Assembly: GCA_024500155.1 (NCBI GenBank)
Contig: CM044856.1
Span: 51,460,303-51,524,302, forward strand
Direction of reading: 5' to 3'
From: Chenopodium formosanum
Taxonomy: Eukaryota > Streptophyta > Magnoliopsida > Caryophyllales > Amaranthaceae
Length of the DNA: 64,000 nucleotides
Of this stretch, positions 1 through 11,514 are shown piece after piece. The position numbers were made by a program, and so were the translations under genes. The notes under the pieces were generated by a model, which ran no database searches, was not told the origin of the DNA, and saw only the letters and a list, made by a program, of their open reading frames with translations. The stretch's first letter is position 1. The number at the start of each line of letters is the position of its first letter.

Positions 1-2
1 TA

Positions 3-845
3 TTGAAGATGAAGGCTCGCAATAATGCTCGAATCACGAAGACGGAAATGGTCATGGATCCATATCCGTTCGCCCTCAATGGCAAGTACATCAAAGAAGG
101 GGAAGACTTCCCATGCTATGAATTCCCTGAGCCATTCGTCCACGATGGGAAGAGTGAACCAGGATTCGAGATATTCCTCGATTGTGACTTTGTTGATGAA
201 GACGAAGAGCTCTTCACAACCGATAAGCCAGCTAGCCCGAGTTCTGATGATCTAGGCATCAACCTGCTTTTTGGAATGGAAAAGAATGAGTCTAAGCCCG
301 TCTGCAATGATAACTCCGAGCTCGTTCAAGCTGTCATAGCAAACAAGGATTTTGACCCCTCCGAGTTAATCGTCCAAGCTGAAAACATTTCAAGGGGATG
401 GCGCAAGACATTGAGGATCACTACGCCAAGTGGAGAGAAGTTGGAAATAACCGCTGGCGAAGGTCCTATGTTTGATGAGTATGAGTCGTCTGGGTCCGAG
501 TCCGAGTCTGAGTCTAAGTCTGTAGACGAGTCCTTAGAGTCTGAGGCCGACCCTCTTTCTCCTATACAGTTCAACCCTAAGTCCCTTGTTGATTCCTCTC
601 TTTCTAGTCCAAATAATTCCGGTGAGGTCGCAGCCGACCTTGCCCCTCTTGATGTATTAGCCAATGAATTCAATAAAATGAGTACCTTTGCTTACGATGC
701 GTGTCATTCCCCTAGCCCTGATCAATATTGGTTTGCTAATGATAAAAATGACAAAGAAATAACAAAAGCAATGGAAGAACACGAAAATAAAACAGCAGTT
801 ATCGAAGATACAGAAACAGTTAACATTTCCAAGTACGACTGTTAA
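3..845 (+). pseudogene. Tat pol: linker between protease and reverse transcriptase
   Basis: This 280-residue open frame precedes the reverse transcriptase and should be the C-terminal side of the protease-RT linker of a Tat polyprotein. It contains a motif like MDPYPFALNGKYIKEGEDFP (residues 18-37), acidic patches, and a Ser/Glu-rich stretch around residues 160-185. No protease active-site triad is present, so the protease lies upstream of the window. The frame ends at a stop at 843-845, while the downstream RT frame (plus frame 1) is already open from about 841. A frameshift therefore sits near 830-841. The methionine near base 9 is internal to the polyprotein, not a true start. The lineage follows from position and from the adjacent RT; the function of the linker itself is unknown. 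Confidence 0.6.
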
Positions 846-1380
846 AGAAGTAAAAATTGGATTAACACTAAGTCAAGATGAACGCAAAGAGCTAATTAAC
901 TTGCTTAGTGAATTTGTTGATGTATTTGCTTGGTCATACCAAGATATGCCAGGAATTAACAGGGATATAGCTCAGCATACGATACCACTCATTCCAGGTA
1001 TGAAGCTTGTCAAGCAAAAGCTGCGCCGTATGAAACCAGATGTGGCTCTCAAAATCAAAGAAGAAATCAGAAAGCAGTTGGCCGCAGGTTTCATCAAAGT
1101 ATCCAAGTATCCAGAAGGGACAACAAATGTGGTTCCAGTTCCAAAGATAGATGGAAGGGTCAGAATGTGTGTTGATTACAGGGACCTCAATAAAGCAAGC
1201 CCGAAAGATGGGTTCCCTTTACCTCACATTGACATTCTGGTCGATAACACAGCAAACCATGCACTCTTATCATCCATGGACGGTTACGCCGGATATAATC
1301 AAGTATTGATGGCCGAAGAAGATATGGATCGGAGAAAACCACATTCATCACGCAATGGGGTACATATTGCTATACGGTAA
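841..1380 (+). pseudogene. Tat pol: N-terminal half of reverse transcriptase
   Basis: This frame continues the polyprotein from about 841, reading into the DVFAWSYQDMPGI segment typical of Tat reverse transcriptases. It then gives KQKLRRMKPD and the motif-A region MCVDYRDLNKASPKDGFPLP, which contains the first catalytic Asp. After about 1330 the translation in this frame becomes nonsense (RRKPHSSRNG) and stops at 1378-1380. The expected motif (TTFITQWGTYCYTVMPFG type) is found in the third frame, so a small indel occurred near 1330. The translated region starting at 901 is not a natural start; it is the interior of a polyprotein. Identity as RT is secure from the motifs, and the break makes this copy non-functional. 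Confidence 0.85.
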
Positions 1381-3128
1381 TGCCATTCGGGTTGAAAAAC
1401 AGGGGTGCCACCTACCAAAGAGCAGCTACAGCATTGTTACACGACATGATGCACAAAGAGGTGGAGGTCTATGTCGATGATATGATCGTTAAGTCCAAAG
1501 ATTTCCCAGGCCATATTATTGCACTTCGCAAGTTCTTTGAAAGGCTCCGCAAGTACAACATGAAATTAAATCCAGCAAAATGTGCATTCAGAGTCACGTC
1601 AGGCAAATTACTTGGATATGTGATCAGTTCTCAAGGGATTGAAATAGATCCTACAAAAGTAAAAGCGATCATGGCCATGCCACCTCCCAAGAAGGAGAAA
1701 AAGATTCGAGGTTTCATTGGAAGGTTGCAGTATATAAGTAGGTTCATATCAAAGCTCACAGCGATATGTGAACATATATTCAAGAAGCTCAAGAAAAATG
1801 TCCCAGTCACATGGGATGACAATTTCCAAAAAGCTTTCGACAAAATCAAAGAGTACCTGGCAAACCCACCCGTGTTAGCACCAGCAATACCTGACTTTCC
1901 TCTTCGACTCTACCTTACGGTCACAAGAGAAACGATGGGGGCAATGCTAGCAGAAGATATCGAAAGCAAGGAGAATGCAATCTACTACTTGAGTAAGAAA
2001 CTTCAAGGATATGAGACGCGATACACACCACTTGAAAAGTTATGTCTCGCACTTGTGAGGGCCGCACAGAAACTAAGACATTACATGCTCACTCATACAG
2101 TGCATGTCATGTCCAAGATGGATCCTCTCAAATACTTGTTCGAGAAAGCAACACTCAACGGCAGATTATCAAGGTGGATAGTCAATCTGGCTCAATTTGA
2201 CTTGAGATTTGTGCCACAAAAAGCCATCAAAGGTTCTGCAGTTTTTGACTTCTTAGCAGACTTTCCACTAGAAGAAACTGAAAAAGAAGAAGATGAGTAC
2301 AATTTCCCTGACGTAGATTTACTCATGACCGAAGATGATAGCTGGACGCTTTATTTCGATGGAGCTTCAAACCAAAAGGGATGTGGTGTAGGAGTCTTGC
2401 TCGTATCACCCAATGAAGAGCACATCCCAATTTCCATGAAGCTCGACTTTGATGTCACCAACAATGCCGCAGAATATGAAGCATGTATCTTGGGGTTAGA
2501 AACAGCTGTCGCCTTGGGAATTAAGAAGCTCAGAATCTACGGTGATTCTTCACTAATCATTAACCAAATCTCCAAGAGATGGAAAGTGAGAAGTGAAAAT
2601 CTCGCTACGTATCAAGCTCATTTAGAAACTCTCACGGAGCAACTAGATAAAGTGGAATACACATATTTTCCGAGAGAAGAAAACCAATTCACCGACGCAC
2701 TAGCTAAATTAGCATCAATGGTACGAATTCCAACTTATTCAATCAAAATGCCACTGACCATAGAAAGAAGATATGAACCAGCTTATGTTCACGCACTCGA
2801 CGATGAACAAGAACTAGGAGAAGAAGATGAAGAGCCATGGTATACAGATATCCTTAGTTATGTGACAAGAGGAGAATACCCTCCCAATATTGATAAAAGG
2901 TCACGTCGTGCTTTGAGGCTCTTGGCCTCACAATATGTGCTCATCTGGGGAGAACTCCATAAGAGGACTGCAATGGGGAGAAATCTCTTATGCATAGCCA
3001 AGAAAGAAGCACACAGAACCATGGAAAATCTCCATGTCGGTATATGTGGAACGCACATGAATGCAAAGATGTTAGTCCAAAAAATTCAACGGCAAGGTTA
3101 TTATTGGACTACTATGGAGAGAGATTAA
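1380..3128 (+). pseudogene. Tat pol: RT palm, two RNase H domains, integrase zinc finger
   Basis: The segment opens with MPFGLKNRGATYQRA and the RT active site YVDD (residues 31-34, bases 1470-1481), followed by the thumb and connection. Residues about 175-300 are the first RNase H; its opening LRLYLTVTRET lacks the usual catalytic Asp, as is common for the degenerate first domain in Tat elements. Residues about 321-450 form a second, archaeal-type RNase H: YFDGASNQKG, NNAAEYEAC, IYGDSSLI and FTDALAKLA supply the Asp/Glu/Asp/Asp set. The integrase N-terminal His-His-Cys-Cys finger begins at HVGICGTH near 3030. An in-frame TAA at 3126-3128 interrupts the finger and the same frame continues beyond it. 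Cleavage, synthesis and integration would all reside in this one polyprotein if it were intact. Confidence 0.88.
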
Positions 3129-3725
3129 CACGAATACGTCAAGAAATGTATGAAGTGTCAAGTTTACGCAAATTTACAGCATGTCCCACCTTCGCTTCTC
3201 TACACATATACTTCTCCATGGCCTTTCTCCACTTGGGGCATCGACAACATGGGAAAAATAATACCACCAGGACAAGGGGGGCATGAATTCATTCTCGTAG
3301 CAATCGACTATTTCACCAAATGGGTCGAAGCTACCTTATATGCTAAGCTGACGGCGAAACACGTAGCTCAATTCATTGAGAAAAATATCATATGCCGATA
3401 TGGGGTACCACATGAAATGATCAGTGATAATGGAACGCATTTCCAAGCCGAATGCGCGGAATTATTACAGAAATATCATATCAAGCATCACAGATCATCA
3501 CCTTACAGACCACAAACAAATGCTGCGGTCGAATCGGCCAACAAAAATGTGAAAACTATCATCGAAAAGATGACAGAAAATTATAATGATTGGCCAAGTA
3601 AGCTACATTTCGCCCTTTGGGGTTATCGAACCTCTGTTCGTACATCAACGGGGGCTACTCCTTTCTCTCTGGTTTATGGAGTTGAAGCTGTACAACCAAT
3701 AGAACTCAAAATCCCTTCTCTTTGA
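3129..3725 (+). pseudogene. Tat pol: integrase catalytic core
   Basis: The same frame resumes after the stop at 3126-3128 and completes the zinc finger (CMKC). It then gives the integrase core of the rve/DDE family: the first Asp in AIDYFTKWVEA (about 3300), the second Asp in ISDNGTHF (about 3420), and the Glu in AAVESANKN (about 3530). The conserved WGYRTSVRTSTGATPFSLVYG segment follows. The frame ends at TGA 3723-3725, where related proteins carry Arg; a CGA-to-TGA change (cytosine deamination) is the simplest cause. Integrase would join the cDNA to host DNA in the nucleus. The domain is recognisable end to end, but the element is broken on both sides of it. Confidence 0.88.
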
Positions 3726-4082
3726 ATCGCATTAGAAAGCCAACTAGATGAAGTCGACTGGATTAGAGCAATATATGATGAACTAGTCTTACTTGATGAA
3801 AAACACTTGGCAGCTTTGCATCATGTCCAAACCTACCAACAGCGTATGACGCGACATTTTAATAAAAAAGTCAAGACTAGGAACATCAAAGAGGGTGACC
3901 TGGTGCTTAAGGCACTTCGTAAAAATGTGTTAGATCCAAGAGGAAAATTCAGACCGAATTGGTCAGTCCCGTACATTGTTAAAGCCATCTTGTCTGGCAG
4001 AGCGGCGCAATTGGTAGACATGGACGGTAACGGTTTCCACAATTTAACCAACTTGGATCAACTCAAGAAATTATACGCCTAG
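3726..4082 (+). pseudogene. Tat pol: integrase C-terminal tail
   Basis: The frame continues in phase with the integrase core after the TGA at 3723-3725 and ends at the natural stop (TAG 4080-4082). It reads IALESQLDEVDWIRAIYDEL, a Gln/Arg-rich helix around YQQRMTRHFNKKV, then the GDLVLK-type SH3-like module and a tail ending LDQLKKLYA, which is usual for Tat integrases. No chromodomain follows, in agreement with the Tat lineage. Immediately downstream, 4105-4160 has the TACGTTTGG and GATACGTAGGCAACC motifs that typically follow pol in plant Tat elements. Confidence 0.82.
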
Positions 4083-4739
4083 TCGCATGGGTTCATGACC
4101 TAATAGAGCTACGTTTGGCCTGATTCCTTTTTAAGGATACGTAGGCAACCCCTCAAGGGGGCCCGGCCACTTTAAAAAATAAAAAATCCTCCCTCCGTCG
4201 ATCAAGTATACGCGTCAGTTCAGCATTGCGTCACCACAAACAAAAAAAGATTTATGCCGCGACACGGGACATTCCACCGTGTCACTGTACAGTCCACCGT
4301 GGCGCGGTGGACTTGAGCGCACCAAAAAAAAAAAGATTTATGCCGCGACATGGGACATTCCACCGTGTCAAGGTACAGTCCACCGTGGCGCAGTGGACCT
4401 GAGCGCAAAAAAAAAAAAATTGTCGTGACGCGGGAATCTGTAACGTGTCACGGGATTTTTCACCATGACACGGTGGAATTTCAGGTTTTCCGAGTTTTTT
4501 TTAGTGACGCATTCTTTGCGATTTCATTATTTGTTCAAGGTTTTTATTTTCATTCTTCCATTGCGTCCGACTCCTTGACTCGGATAAATAAATAATAATA
4601 AAAAAAAAGTCATTGTAATTTTTTATTTAAGGCTGAAATAAATATGCTATTATTGAAATAAATGTGACTACAATTATTGGCATCATACGCCTTATTTTAA
4701 ATAAAAAATTATAAATCATAAAAGCAAAGCAATATCGAT
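4083..4739 (+). other. Post-integrase region of the Tat element with duplicated GC-rich words
   Basis: There is no gene here. The region starts with the lineage-typical GATACGTAGGCAACC box (about 4134-4150). At 4251-4321 and 4335-4405 lie two near-identical ~70-bp copies, each containing CGACAYGGGACATTCCACCG and ending in GAGCGCA next to an A-run. More CCGTGWCACGG-like words follow to about 4480. From 4500 to 4739 the sequence is AT-rich and forms the 3' flank of the antisense gene that ends at 4740. Confidence 0.6.
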
Positions 4740-5521
4740 CTAATCCCTCTTCACTTTAGGAACCTCCTTCTCTTTTTCAATTAGGTCGGCTTTCACCATT
4801 AAAGTGTCTTTTGTAGCCCGAACCGTCACACCCCTAGTCGAACTTTCACCCCTTTCACCTTTCTTAAAATTCTTCGGTTGTTTCTCTCTATAGACCATCT
4901 TCTCTTTACCCTTCCCTTTCACATAACTCTTCCTTTTCAGCATTATAGGAGTCTTAAACTCAATCCCTTGTGTTCTTAGACCTAGACGATCTTTAGGAGG
5001 TGCTTTCTTGTTTCCAAGACGACTCTTCACATCAGACTTGTGTGATCCGAATCGTTCCCTCCTACTTCTAGGGTTCAGCCATGCCTTGTATGCACTAGAT
5101 AAAGGAGGAGGAGCTTGGTCACTTGTAGAAACGGACCACAAAGGTCTTCCAATCCAGTAAGTCTCGTACTTGTGAACGTTACTTTCATGCAACGATACTT
5201 TATGAGGACTATCATTATAGCGTGGAACTACTTGTTCAAGTCCATACTGCCGCATCAGTCGAGAAGGACAATAAAAAGTCAGTTTTGAGATACTATAAAC
5301 ACGGAAATATGGAGTATCATTCGTTCCAACCATCCTAGTAAGCCTCCACCAAGGCACCACCCAACGAATGGAAAACTCCCTCTTTGCAAAGAAATTTTTC
5401 CAGTCTTCATACGACATGTTCACAGAGTAATTCTTCTTCCTGCGGACTAAATCGTTAGGGCCATACTTTTCAACATCGTCGGGGGCTTCAAATAGTTCTA
5501 AACGTTCCATCAACCAAATCT

Positions 5522-5560
<39 letters not shown>

Positions 5561-6287
5561 TGCAGATTCCCGTGACACGGCAGATCTCACCGTGTCACGG
5601 CAGACACCCACCGTGACACGTTACTTGTTTTGTGTCACGGGGGCTCTCAGAACGTATTTTTACCTGTAGCAGTACCAGAGAGCCCTTCCTGATGGCTTTC
5701 TGGTCAGCTTTTGCTTCGTCAAGGCCACGAAATGTTTCTCCAAGGCACGTAGGCATAGGAGATCTCCCAGATTCGACATGTTCAAGCACAGACGCTAGAC
5801 AAGCATGTCCTATCCTACCGTTTGCAAATAATAGCTAGCTAAACATGCAAAAAATATATGCCCTTCTACGATATACATGATAAGACTCAGAGATAGGGCG
5901 ATTAAAATATAAATTTGCAAGTTTTTCTAAGTCTACCTCATTACCACATACAATTCTATTTAAATTTGGATCTGTTAGATTCAGATGGCGTTCAAAATCT
6001 TGGTAATAATATTTACGCAGGGTAGGCATGGCAACAAGATTTCTAGATGGAAATCCAAAGATTGCACCGAATTCCTCCGGCAGGGGACAGATTTCATCGT
6101 AATCAAATTTAAAACAATGTGTTTCTAGACTCCAATAATCTAATGCTGCCCTAAGAAAATCGTGTTCAATCGCTACATGTCGCAGGGCTAGTAAACCCCT
6201 TACATGAAATAATTCTAACTCTCTTTTGTCAGCATTGGTCAAAGAATAAGACAAGTCACGCAATGTATTATCAAAATTCTGAGACAT
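4740..6287 (-). pseudogene. Antisense DUF7745/plant-mobile-domain-like gene inside the Tat element
   Basis: The gene runs antisense to pol. The first coding stretch (6287-5839) starts MSQNFDNTLRDLSYSL and contains FLRAALDYWSLETHCFKF and EICPLPEEFGAIFGFP. These resemble the W..F.F..E..P.LEE.....GFP core of DUF7745/plant mobile domain proteins. After an in-frame TAG (5836-5838) the same frame continues (LLFANGRIGHACLASV ... PTCLGETFRGLDEA) to a donor at 5664|5663. An intron follows, and the acceptor TTTTGCAG leads at 5519 to IWLMERLELFEAP, a match to the usual LQ-IW-hERL junction. The C-terminal part (about residues 100-261 of the last exon) is Lys/Arg-rich. Such domains are found in plant transposons and in host-derived relatives; the biochemical role is not known. 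One stop codon breaks an otherwise open gene, so it may have been lost recently. Confidence 0.65.
5520..5663 (-). other. Intron of the antisense DUF7745-like gene
   Basis: This 144-nt GT-AG intron was inferred from CAG|GTAAAA at the donor and TTTTTTTTGCAG|ATTTGG at the acceptor; joining keeps the frame. The polypyrimidine tract is an unbroken run of about 35 T on the coding strand. The middle holds three CCGTGACACGG-like words (5570-5640), the same word that is scattered over the whole element. Confidence 0.6.
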
Positions 6288-7002
6288 GATTATTGAAATA
6301 TGAAATTCTAATTATTTGGTGTTTCGTAATTATGCATATCATGAATACACTGGTCCTAATTTATAGCAAAAGCGCTCGGAATTACTCAGAAATTATATTT
6401 TTGTACGCGCAAACCACACCGCTGTAGAATACGCGTACCGTGACACGGGAAATTCCACCGTGTTACGGGAACTTTTGCCGCGAAACGGCAGTTTTTGCCG
6501 TGACACAGTGTACAGTGTCGTGTCACGGCACCCCACGCGTTTTCTTTTTTCATCTTTTCCCGTATCTATCCGGATTTTTTTTAGTATTTTATCTTCACCG
6601 TTTATTTTTCAATTTTCTGAGAGTTTTATTCCTAATAAAATTCTCAACTTTTTTATTTTTATTTTTATTATTATTATCTTTATCATCTCATTTAATTTTA
6701 TTTATTTATTGATCACTTTAATATTTTATTTTTTATTTCTCTTTATCATTTTATTTATTTATTCTATTTATTTTTACTTATCTTTTTATTTCTTTTTCTT
6801 TTGGGGAAGGTCGGTACCCTCCACTTACTCCACTTACGTTTTTTGTTGCGTCATTAATAAATACACGATCACACACAATGAGTCTCAAGCACACACTAAC
6901 ACACACTAATAAATACATAAACTGTGAATAATGTACAAAATGAGTCATAATAAATAAACAGCGTCAAGTGTCATCATAGTATGTACAAATAAAAATCCTC
7001 GG
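6288..7002 (-). promoter_or_regulatory. Upstream region of the antisense DUF7745-like gene; GC-word cluster then T-rich tract
   Basis: There is no gene. 6288-6420 is the AT-rich leader of the antisense gene. 6430-6530 holds a cluster of CCGTGACACGG-like words about 150-240 bp upstream of its start codon, which could be a regulatory cluster. 6540-6800 is strongly T-rich low-complexity sequence that gives only spurious hydrophobic frames. 6850-7002 lies just past the stop of the next antisense gene. The promoter role is inferred from position only. Confidence 0.35.
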
Positions 7003-9655
7003 TCAAAAGTCTCTAGAACCAGAATCAGTATCATCTCCACCCTGTGAATACGGGAACGATGAGCCAAAGAGTCCCACCATCATCCGAGTACGAGGAGTAG
7101 TGTCCTTACTAGTCCATGTGACTCCAGCAGTAGTCAAACTCAAGGCAGGACCCTTCCAACCAGCAAACAGTAAATACTGACTCAAAGACACGGGAATCGT
7201 CGGTGAAGGCATCTTCCCATACATCGGAACTGAGAACAAGCCCGACACCGGTGGAGGAATCCCAGACGATGGAGCTGAAAATAAACCAGGATCCACGGGA
7301 GTCAAAACAGGCCCAAACTCAGGCTGTGAAAACGACTCTTGCTGCCCCTGACTCTGACCAGGAAAGCGCTGGGATGACTGAGGCTGCTGCCACTGAGCCT
7401 CATGAAACGGCTGAGTAATCTGAGACTCTCGCTGAGAATGAGAACGCCAGTGAATCTCAGGAGATCTTCTACCACGACCAAGCTCCTCCTCGTCCGAGCC
7501 TCTATGCCTCGAGCGCGAGTGGGACCTCCGTTGCTCCTGAAAGATACAAAATCAAAAGGTGTCAACAATGCAAAATAAAACAAATGGTAGAAGTGAAAAA
7601 AAATGAATGATACCTCAAGAACATCGCTAGAACTGCTCCGACAATTCGCACCGCGCCGAAGCTTGATGATGAAGTACTTCAGGGCGTCAACCAGCTTCAT
7701 GAATCCCATCATCTCCGAGCGGTTAGGCTGAGGATTAAATAAAGAAAAGTCAGTAATAAGCGGTGTTAAAAGGATGAATAATGCATCAAAAAAACTTACC
7801 GGCTCAAAGACCTCGGGCAGAGAATCCTGTGCCTGTCTGTAACCCTCTGGCGCGTCAGTAATATGGTCCTCGATAATACCAATCGGCCCCAGGTAGCGGA
7901 CAGACTGAGGCGGAATCTCGATCCTCCCCACAGGGCGAATAGTCGTCTGAAAATATGATCGAATAATCAAGTTATTCAACTATTTAATATAGAGACTAGT
8001 AACAAAGATCCTCAAAAGGAATCATACCTCAGGAAGACGGGGTGGAGGAGCCAGAAAGGGAAGCAAGTCCTGCGCATAATCACCCTCCATGTGCAAAAGC
8101 TCCTGCCAAGGAAAAGTGTAGCGCTCTCCCCTATTTATAAACTCTCTAATCAAGCGCGAGTCCAGCATCGACTCTGGTGGAGGTGAGGGCACCACAAAGT
8201 GATCGCCGCTATGCTGACGAACGACACCCTCTCCCAAATACCAGACAAAGCGTCCGGTACCAACCAAAATGGTGCGGTGCGCTGAAAGACGCAAGGCCTC
8301 AGGAAGATCAGCCATCCCGGCCCAAGGACGATACTGAACATCAATGGCAACCTAAAAACCATGAAAAGTTGGCATGAAGCACCGGAAATGACGTCAGAAA
8401 GAAAATGATAGGCAACAAAACTAATTCTTATGCCAACAGAAGAGGTGCCTCGGCGTAGCAGCCCGCGCAGCGCAGAGACGGACTCCACTCGTGACTCTCC
8501 TCTGTCACGCCAGCTGGCCCCGACAGGGAAATCATGAACCGCTCCACGACGCCGGCGAGGAGCCAAGCCTGGGAAGTACTCGTAGAACCATAGCTGCAAT
8601 GAAAAGTAATCTTTGAGCACATGAGTCGAACAAATTAAAATAAAACAAGAAGGGGAAAAGATCATCACCTCTACGACTCTCCACATACCATACACAGTGA
8701 TGGGGGACTCGTCATTCAGCTGCCGACAGTCATGATGTAACGATAATAAAAGGTCGGCGTATTCGAGGCTGGACTAGCTATAGGATCCTATCACACTGAT
8801 CCTGACCAAAGAAGGGAGGTAGCAAAGGAGTGCGCGTGAACTCCTATCAAGAGAAAGAGTCATAGAGATCAGAATCAGAATGAAGATCGGCACTCGCTGC
8901 TCAGCCGATGTCTCCTACATGTCGAAACCATGAGCTAGAACTGAAGCCAGCTCCGATCGCCCGATCCTAGGACCACCTCGAGATACGAGTCGAGTCCTGA
9001 TATGATGAACGATCGGACCTAACAAATCGGCTGCCTCAGCCGCTCCTCAAGACAGATTAGACATTTGAGCTACGGCCCGGTCAGTGAAGCGGAGCCCGCT
9101 AATCATACTGAAGTTCAGAGGGGTCACTGTCATCTCCCTCCAAGCAAAATGAAAAGTGTTGGTAGTATCCCAAAAATACTCCAACAATGCGCGAACGACC
9201 GTTGCACCGCAACCCCGGGGGCTGCGAAATCCTACGACTGCCATATAGAAATCTACTAAACCAGCCGATTCCCATAGGGCGTTCGTAGCAGGATCCCTCG
9301 TAATGATCTGGTGAAGTCGAGGAATCAAATCTCCGGCTCCAGAACCGTGGTGGCGAAGCGTGCCGTCGACTATGCCGGAGAGTGGGCGATGAGAAACATG
9401 GTTTTCGCGGCAGAAAACCAACTGGTCTTGAGTCCACAGAGGTGGAACCCATCTACCTCTACTCGTAGAAGCCCGAGGCTTGGACTCTAAGGTATCGTCA
9501 TCCATTCCCCCAAGAATAGTGGGAGTGTCCTCCCGAAAAGCCTGACGCCGGCCGTGGGTGGAAAGATCGCGATCTCGTCGCCTAGGCATGCTATTATAAA
9601 AATAAAGATCTAAATGCTTAGCATCATTTCCTAAGACATTTAATTCGAGTTGCAT
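7003..9655 (-). pseudogene. Antisense plant mobile domain (MAIN-like) gene, multi-exon, inside the Tat element
   Basis: The first exon (from 9655; perhaps true start at 9591, MPRRRDRDL) leads into GLVDFYMAVVGF, YFWDTTNTFHFAWREMTVTPLNFSMISGLRF. This matches the aminotransferase-like plant mobile domain core (F.....GEMT.TP.DF..LTGL). Later exons carry YGMWRVVE|LWFYEYFPGLAPRR (intron acceptor near 8594), PWAGMADLPEALRLS, GRFVWYLGEGVVRQHSG, and a Ser/Pro/Gln-rich tail ending at 7003. GT-AG junctions fit at about 8673/8594, 8020/7949, 7799/7732 and 7614/7533. Breaks include a stop after SNLS near 9047 and a stop between YS and SSLEY near 8772 where Trp is usual. Proteins of this domain include MAIN/MAIL factors and many transposon proteins. 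Its role in the element is unknown. Confidence 0.68.
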
Positions 9656-10365
9656 TTTAATAAAAAATCTAAATGCTAAGCATCATTTCCTAAGTTATTT
9701 AGTTGTTTATCGCATTATACGCTAAATTTTTACATCAAGGCTAAAAATTGGCAAAATTATGGAAGTACTCATAGTATTTAGTTTTTCCATGACAAACTAA
9801 TACTACAGTTCTCCTAGCCACATGATACTATGTTCTCCATGATAATATAGTACAAACACGAAATATGTTTCGAAATCAATGAATCAACACATCATGACAT
9901 ATTTTACAAGATCTACCACCAATATTTCACCATTTCAAGTGCAAAGAAGTGACATGAACAACAAGAACATCATTTCACAAAAAGTAGTACCCAAAAATGG
10001 TAATTTGCTCAATTCTTCATCAAACCATGCAATTTTTGTCTCGAATTTCACACAAACACACATACATACATATACAAGTAAATTCATGGCAAGAATTTCA
10101 ACATAAAACCTCAAAATCAAAAGTCCCTTTTTTTTAAGGTTTTTACATGAAATTACTCATTTGAAGCAAATTCTAGACAAAAATCAAAGGAAACATACAT
10201 GGATCCTTGTAGAAAATCGAAAATGAGGAAAGTAGCAAGAAATTAGAGCAAAATTGGTGAAGATTTGAGCTCCTAAAGCTCGAAGAACCTCGAAGATTAG
10301 TGCAGCCGCCGTGACACGGTCGAGCTACGCCGCGGCTCGGTGGAAGGGTGACGTGTCACGGGGAT
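9656..10365. other. AT-rich leader of the antisense PMD gene with GC-word pair
   Basis: No gene was seen. 9656-10290 is AT-rich and lies upstream of the antisense plant-mobile-domain gene. CCGTGACACGG at 10309-10320 and a reverse-complement copy at 10351-10361 lie next to the MITE insertion point. Confidence 0.4.
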
Positions 10366-10385
10366 TAAGGGCCTGTTCTGTTCCG

Positions 10386-10519
10386 TTGAAATTCAGTTCA
10401 GTTCAGTTCAGTTCAGTTCAGTTCAGATCAGTTCAGTTCAGTTCAGTTCAGTTCAGTTCAGCTCAGTTCAGTTCAGTTCAGTTCAGTTCAGTTCAATTCA
10501 GTTCAGTTCAGCTCAGCTC
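10386..10519. repeat. TTCAG pentanucleotide array, left arm of the MITE
   Basis: About 26 tandem copies of TTCAG are present, with scattered variants (GATCAG, GCTCAG, ATTCAG). Any protein frame across it is an artefact of the repeat. Confidence 0.95.
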
Positions 10520-10599
10520 TTAATTTATGTCTAATGATATTGCTAATGATATAAAGCCAAATTTCATTCTTTTAAGCTCTTATTCAACGACAACAACAT

Positions 10600-10603
10600 C
10601 AAA

Positions 10604-10695
<92 letters not shown>

Positions 10696-10795
10696 TAATA
10701 TTAATAATAATAATACTAATAATACTAATAATAATAATCAATAAATAATAATAATAATAATCAATAATTAATAATAATGATAATAACAATAATAA
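10600..10795. repeat. TAA/ATA trinucleotide microsatellite
   Basis: A nearly pure AAT-type run spans about 10600-10690 and degenerates to about 10795. It lies inside the TTCAG MITE. Confidence 0.95.
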
Positions 10796-11349
10796 TATTG
10801 ATACAATTCATTGTTCAAATGGTTCTATTTTTTTGAAACATATTTCTAATGTTAATCTCATTGAGAAAATTAGAGTACTACACAACTTAAACTAATTTTC
10901 ATAGTCAGTTAGAGTACTACACAACTAATTTTCTTTCTCTTTATTTGGGGTTAGAGCATCGTGGGTTAGTTAGGGTGTTTTGTTGGTTTTATTTATTTTT
11001 TTTTTTTTATTTTTTTTTTATTTTTATTTTTATATATATATATTATTTTATTTAAAATTTGTTTAAATGGGTTAGATACATGTAAGTGTTTTGTGTTCTT
11101 TTGTCCTAATACTATTTTATTTTTGAATTAAATAGTATATGTGTTTAAAATGTTTAGAGGTTTCAAGTTTTTAATATATTTTCCATACATTTTATAATAT
11201 ATTTTCCATACATTTTATAATTATAATTATATAGTATATTTTTCGTAAATATTTTAATATGTACATTTGTATATACACATATGTATAGTAATAAATATCA
11301 ATAAATAATAAAAGATCACTAATCCGTAGTTAAAAATCACTAATTAATA

Positions 11350-11514
11350 AGTTCAGTTCAGTTCAGTTCAGTTCAGTTCAGTTCAGTTCAGTTCAGCTTA
11401 GTTCAGTTCAGTTCAGTTCAGTTCAGTTCAGTTCAGCTCGGTTCAGTTCAGTTCAGTTCAGTTCAGTTCAGTTCAGTTCAGTTCAGTTCAGTTCAGTTCA
11501 GCTGAGTTCAGTCA
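11350..11514. repeat. TTCAG pentanucleotide array, right arm of the MITE
   Basis: About 32 tandem TTCAG copies run in the same orientation as the left array, with variants GCTTAG, GCTCGG and GCTGAG. The array abuts the right inverted terminus. Confidence 0.95.

Noticed and set aside
6440..6909. Hydrophobic Phe/Ile/Leu-rich frames
   Set aside because: They come from a T-rich tract. The apparent membrane segments are a composition effect.
10311..10789. Ser/Val/Gln and poly-Ile frames
   Set aside because: They are translations of the TTCAG minisatellite and the TAA microsatellite.
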